Origin: Impatiens glandulifera
Lineage: Eukaryota > Streptophyta > Magnoliopsida > Ericales > Balsaminaceae
Length of the DNA: 64,000 nt
Direction of reading: 5' to 3'
Assembly: GCF_907164915.1 (NCBI RefSeq)
Contig: NC_061862.1
Span: 80,069,718-80,133,717, forward strand
Each line of letters starts with the position of its first letter. Position 1 is the stretch's first letter. Below, piece after piece: positions 62,805-64,000 of this stretch. The notes below the pieces were generated by a model. The model made no database searches, was not told where the DNA came from, and saw only the letters and a list, made by a program, of their open reading frames with translations. The translations under genes and the position numbers were made by a program.

Positions 62805-63550
62805 GTAAGAGTAAAACACTCTATTATTACTTTGTTGATAGTAATTTTTTTCATTTTTTTTACGCTCTACCACTCACTGAACTAAATAAGTCTTCATAAT
62901 CATCGGTATTTTCTTTTTCACCATAGAGCCATCTCGCTCCATGGCTTTATTTGCATAGTTGATATTAATGGGGTGTGTTTTCAATAGTTTAATGCCAAAA
63001 CATGGTTTCAATTATTTGAGTTTGTTATGTAGTCAAATTTATGTTAATTAATAGCACATTTTTTTTTTTTTTGTAATTCTAGGGAAAAAGTCTTTAATTT
63101 AGATATAGATTTTAAGTTCGAATTTCATTGATTTGGTGTTTATGTCATTTTTCAGGTAATAAACATTGGTCTCAATCTTTTGTTTTATTAATCAGATGAC
63201 AAGAGGCTTACATTACTTAATGGTGTAACAAGATAGTAATATATTTTATTAATCACTAATGGATAACTCATGAAAAAAGACTTCAATGAATGCAAATAAT
63301 GAGAATGTTATAGTTTGTTAATGAACATTTAATTAAGTTATGATCAATGTGAGTAGAAACTATGTATAGACAAGTAGTCATGAATTCAAATAAGAGATAA
63401 ATAAACTTCTCAAATTTAGATAAATTTGGGACCCATGTTATGAATACAAATAGTAGAGAAACAAACTTAAAAATAAATAAATTGGACTCTCATCTCTTAC
63501 TGTTAAATAAAATTAGATCGGTTAAATAAAACTTAACAGAAATAAAACTC
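62805..63550. other. SUMO-protease 3' UTR and AT-rich spacer
   Basis: Contains a T-run at 63058-63072. No gene or repeat boundary is recognised before the CCGGT-motif repeat. Confidence 0.55.
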
Positions 63551-63554
63551 TTGT

Positions 63555-64000
63555 GTAGGAATAGGCAAAGGACCGAACCGGTCAAATTAAGAAACCGGTT
63601 AAGAAACGAAACCGGTCAAGCAACTCAATAGGCCAAGTAATTCAACCGGTTAAGAAACTCAACCGGTCAAGTCATCAATCCGACCAAAAACCCGACCAAA
63701 CAAGAAAGACAAGATCGGTCAAAACAGAAGGACGGAAACACTAGACAGTCGGTCACTTAGAAGTCAAGGAATAATCGAAAGTCATCCGGTTAACACATAT
63801 AACCGACCAACATAAAAAGATACTTCGGGTATCTGTTGAGATTAATACCAAAGGAACAGACTGAACATTGCCATATTCATACAAGTCTGAGAAAGATCTA
63901 CAGGCTGCAGAAGATAGTCCTACAAGATCTTTCTACTTCAGGATAAATCAGAAAGACAATCTTCCAAGTACAGACAACTGTCTAACCGACAGTTACCACA
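63555..64000. repeat. CCGGTCAAG/CCGGTTAAG repeat, possibly part of an LTR, cut by the window edge
   Basis: Base composition shifts to a GC-richer state. The words accggtcaag, accggttaag and aaccggt recur every 15-30 bp from 63575 to 63690. Longer unique sequence follows (cgggtatctgttgagattaa, gatctacaggctgcagaaga). It resembles retrotransposon LTR or leader DNA, but neither boundary is visible, so the class is not assigned. Confidence 0.5.

Overview
This is nuclear DNA from a flowering plant, probably a eudicot. It is AT-rich, its genes are split by GT-AG introns, and all eight protein genes found match plant families. The species cannot be told from the sequence. About 30 kb is intergenic or repeat-derived and holds remnants of copia, LINE, hAT, CACTA-like and tRNA-headed elements.

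Layout: 1-1960 is a decayed Ty1/copia element. 4984-7310 (+) encodes an NPH3 phototropism adaptor. Convergent to it, 8031-9215 (-) is a SAC51-type bHLH gene with its conserved upstream ORF in the leader. 10.1-14.6 kb is repeats. 15221-16924 (-) is ribosomal protein uS15/RPS13. 19057-20311 (-) is FKBP12. 20.7-22.5 kb is a nested cluster of small repeats with tRNA-like heads and hairpin-CTAG ends. 24171-24581 (-) is a PELPK-type cell-wall protein. 25115-27706 (-) is a beta carbonic anhydrase (BCA5-like). 28-41 kb is a gene desert holding a LINE piece, a GC-rich MITE, a 2.3 kb CACTA-like element, and a CGGTTT minisatellite split by a hAT MITE that carries a tRNA-Gly relic. 41842-53635 (+) is an SVP/StMADS11-clade MADS-box gene with two very long introns. 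55350-62804 (+) is a ULP2-type SUMO protease. The right edge is a CCGGT-motif repeat.

The genes do not form a pathway. They are a normal syntenic block: light signalling (NPH3), xylem and thermospermine response (SAC51-like), translation (RPS13), protein folding and TOR-ligand binding (FKBP12), cell wall (PELPK), CO2/bicarbonate chemistry (BCA), flowering or meristem identity (SVP-like) and SUMO removal (ULP2).

Exon boundaries were set by hand from GT/AG sites, reading phase and family knowledge. Most models close exactly in phase at the expected family length (RPS13 151 aa, FKBP12 112 aa, BCA 303 aa). One ULP2 junction (56.7-57.7 kb) is uncertain. I saw no CRISPR array, operon, or clearly new multi-gene system. 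The most unusual signals are the tRNA-Gly relic inside the hAT MITE and the tRNA-headed repeat family with Helitron-like 3' ends.
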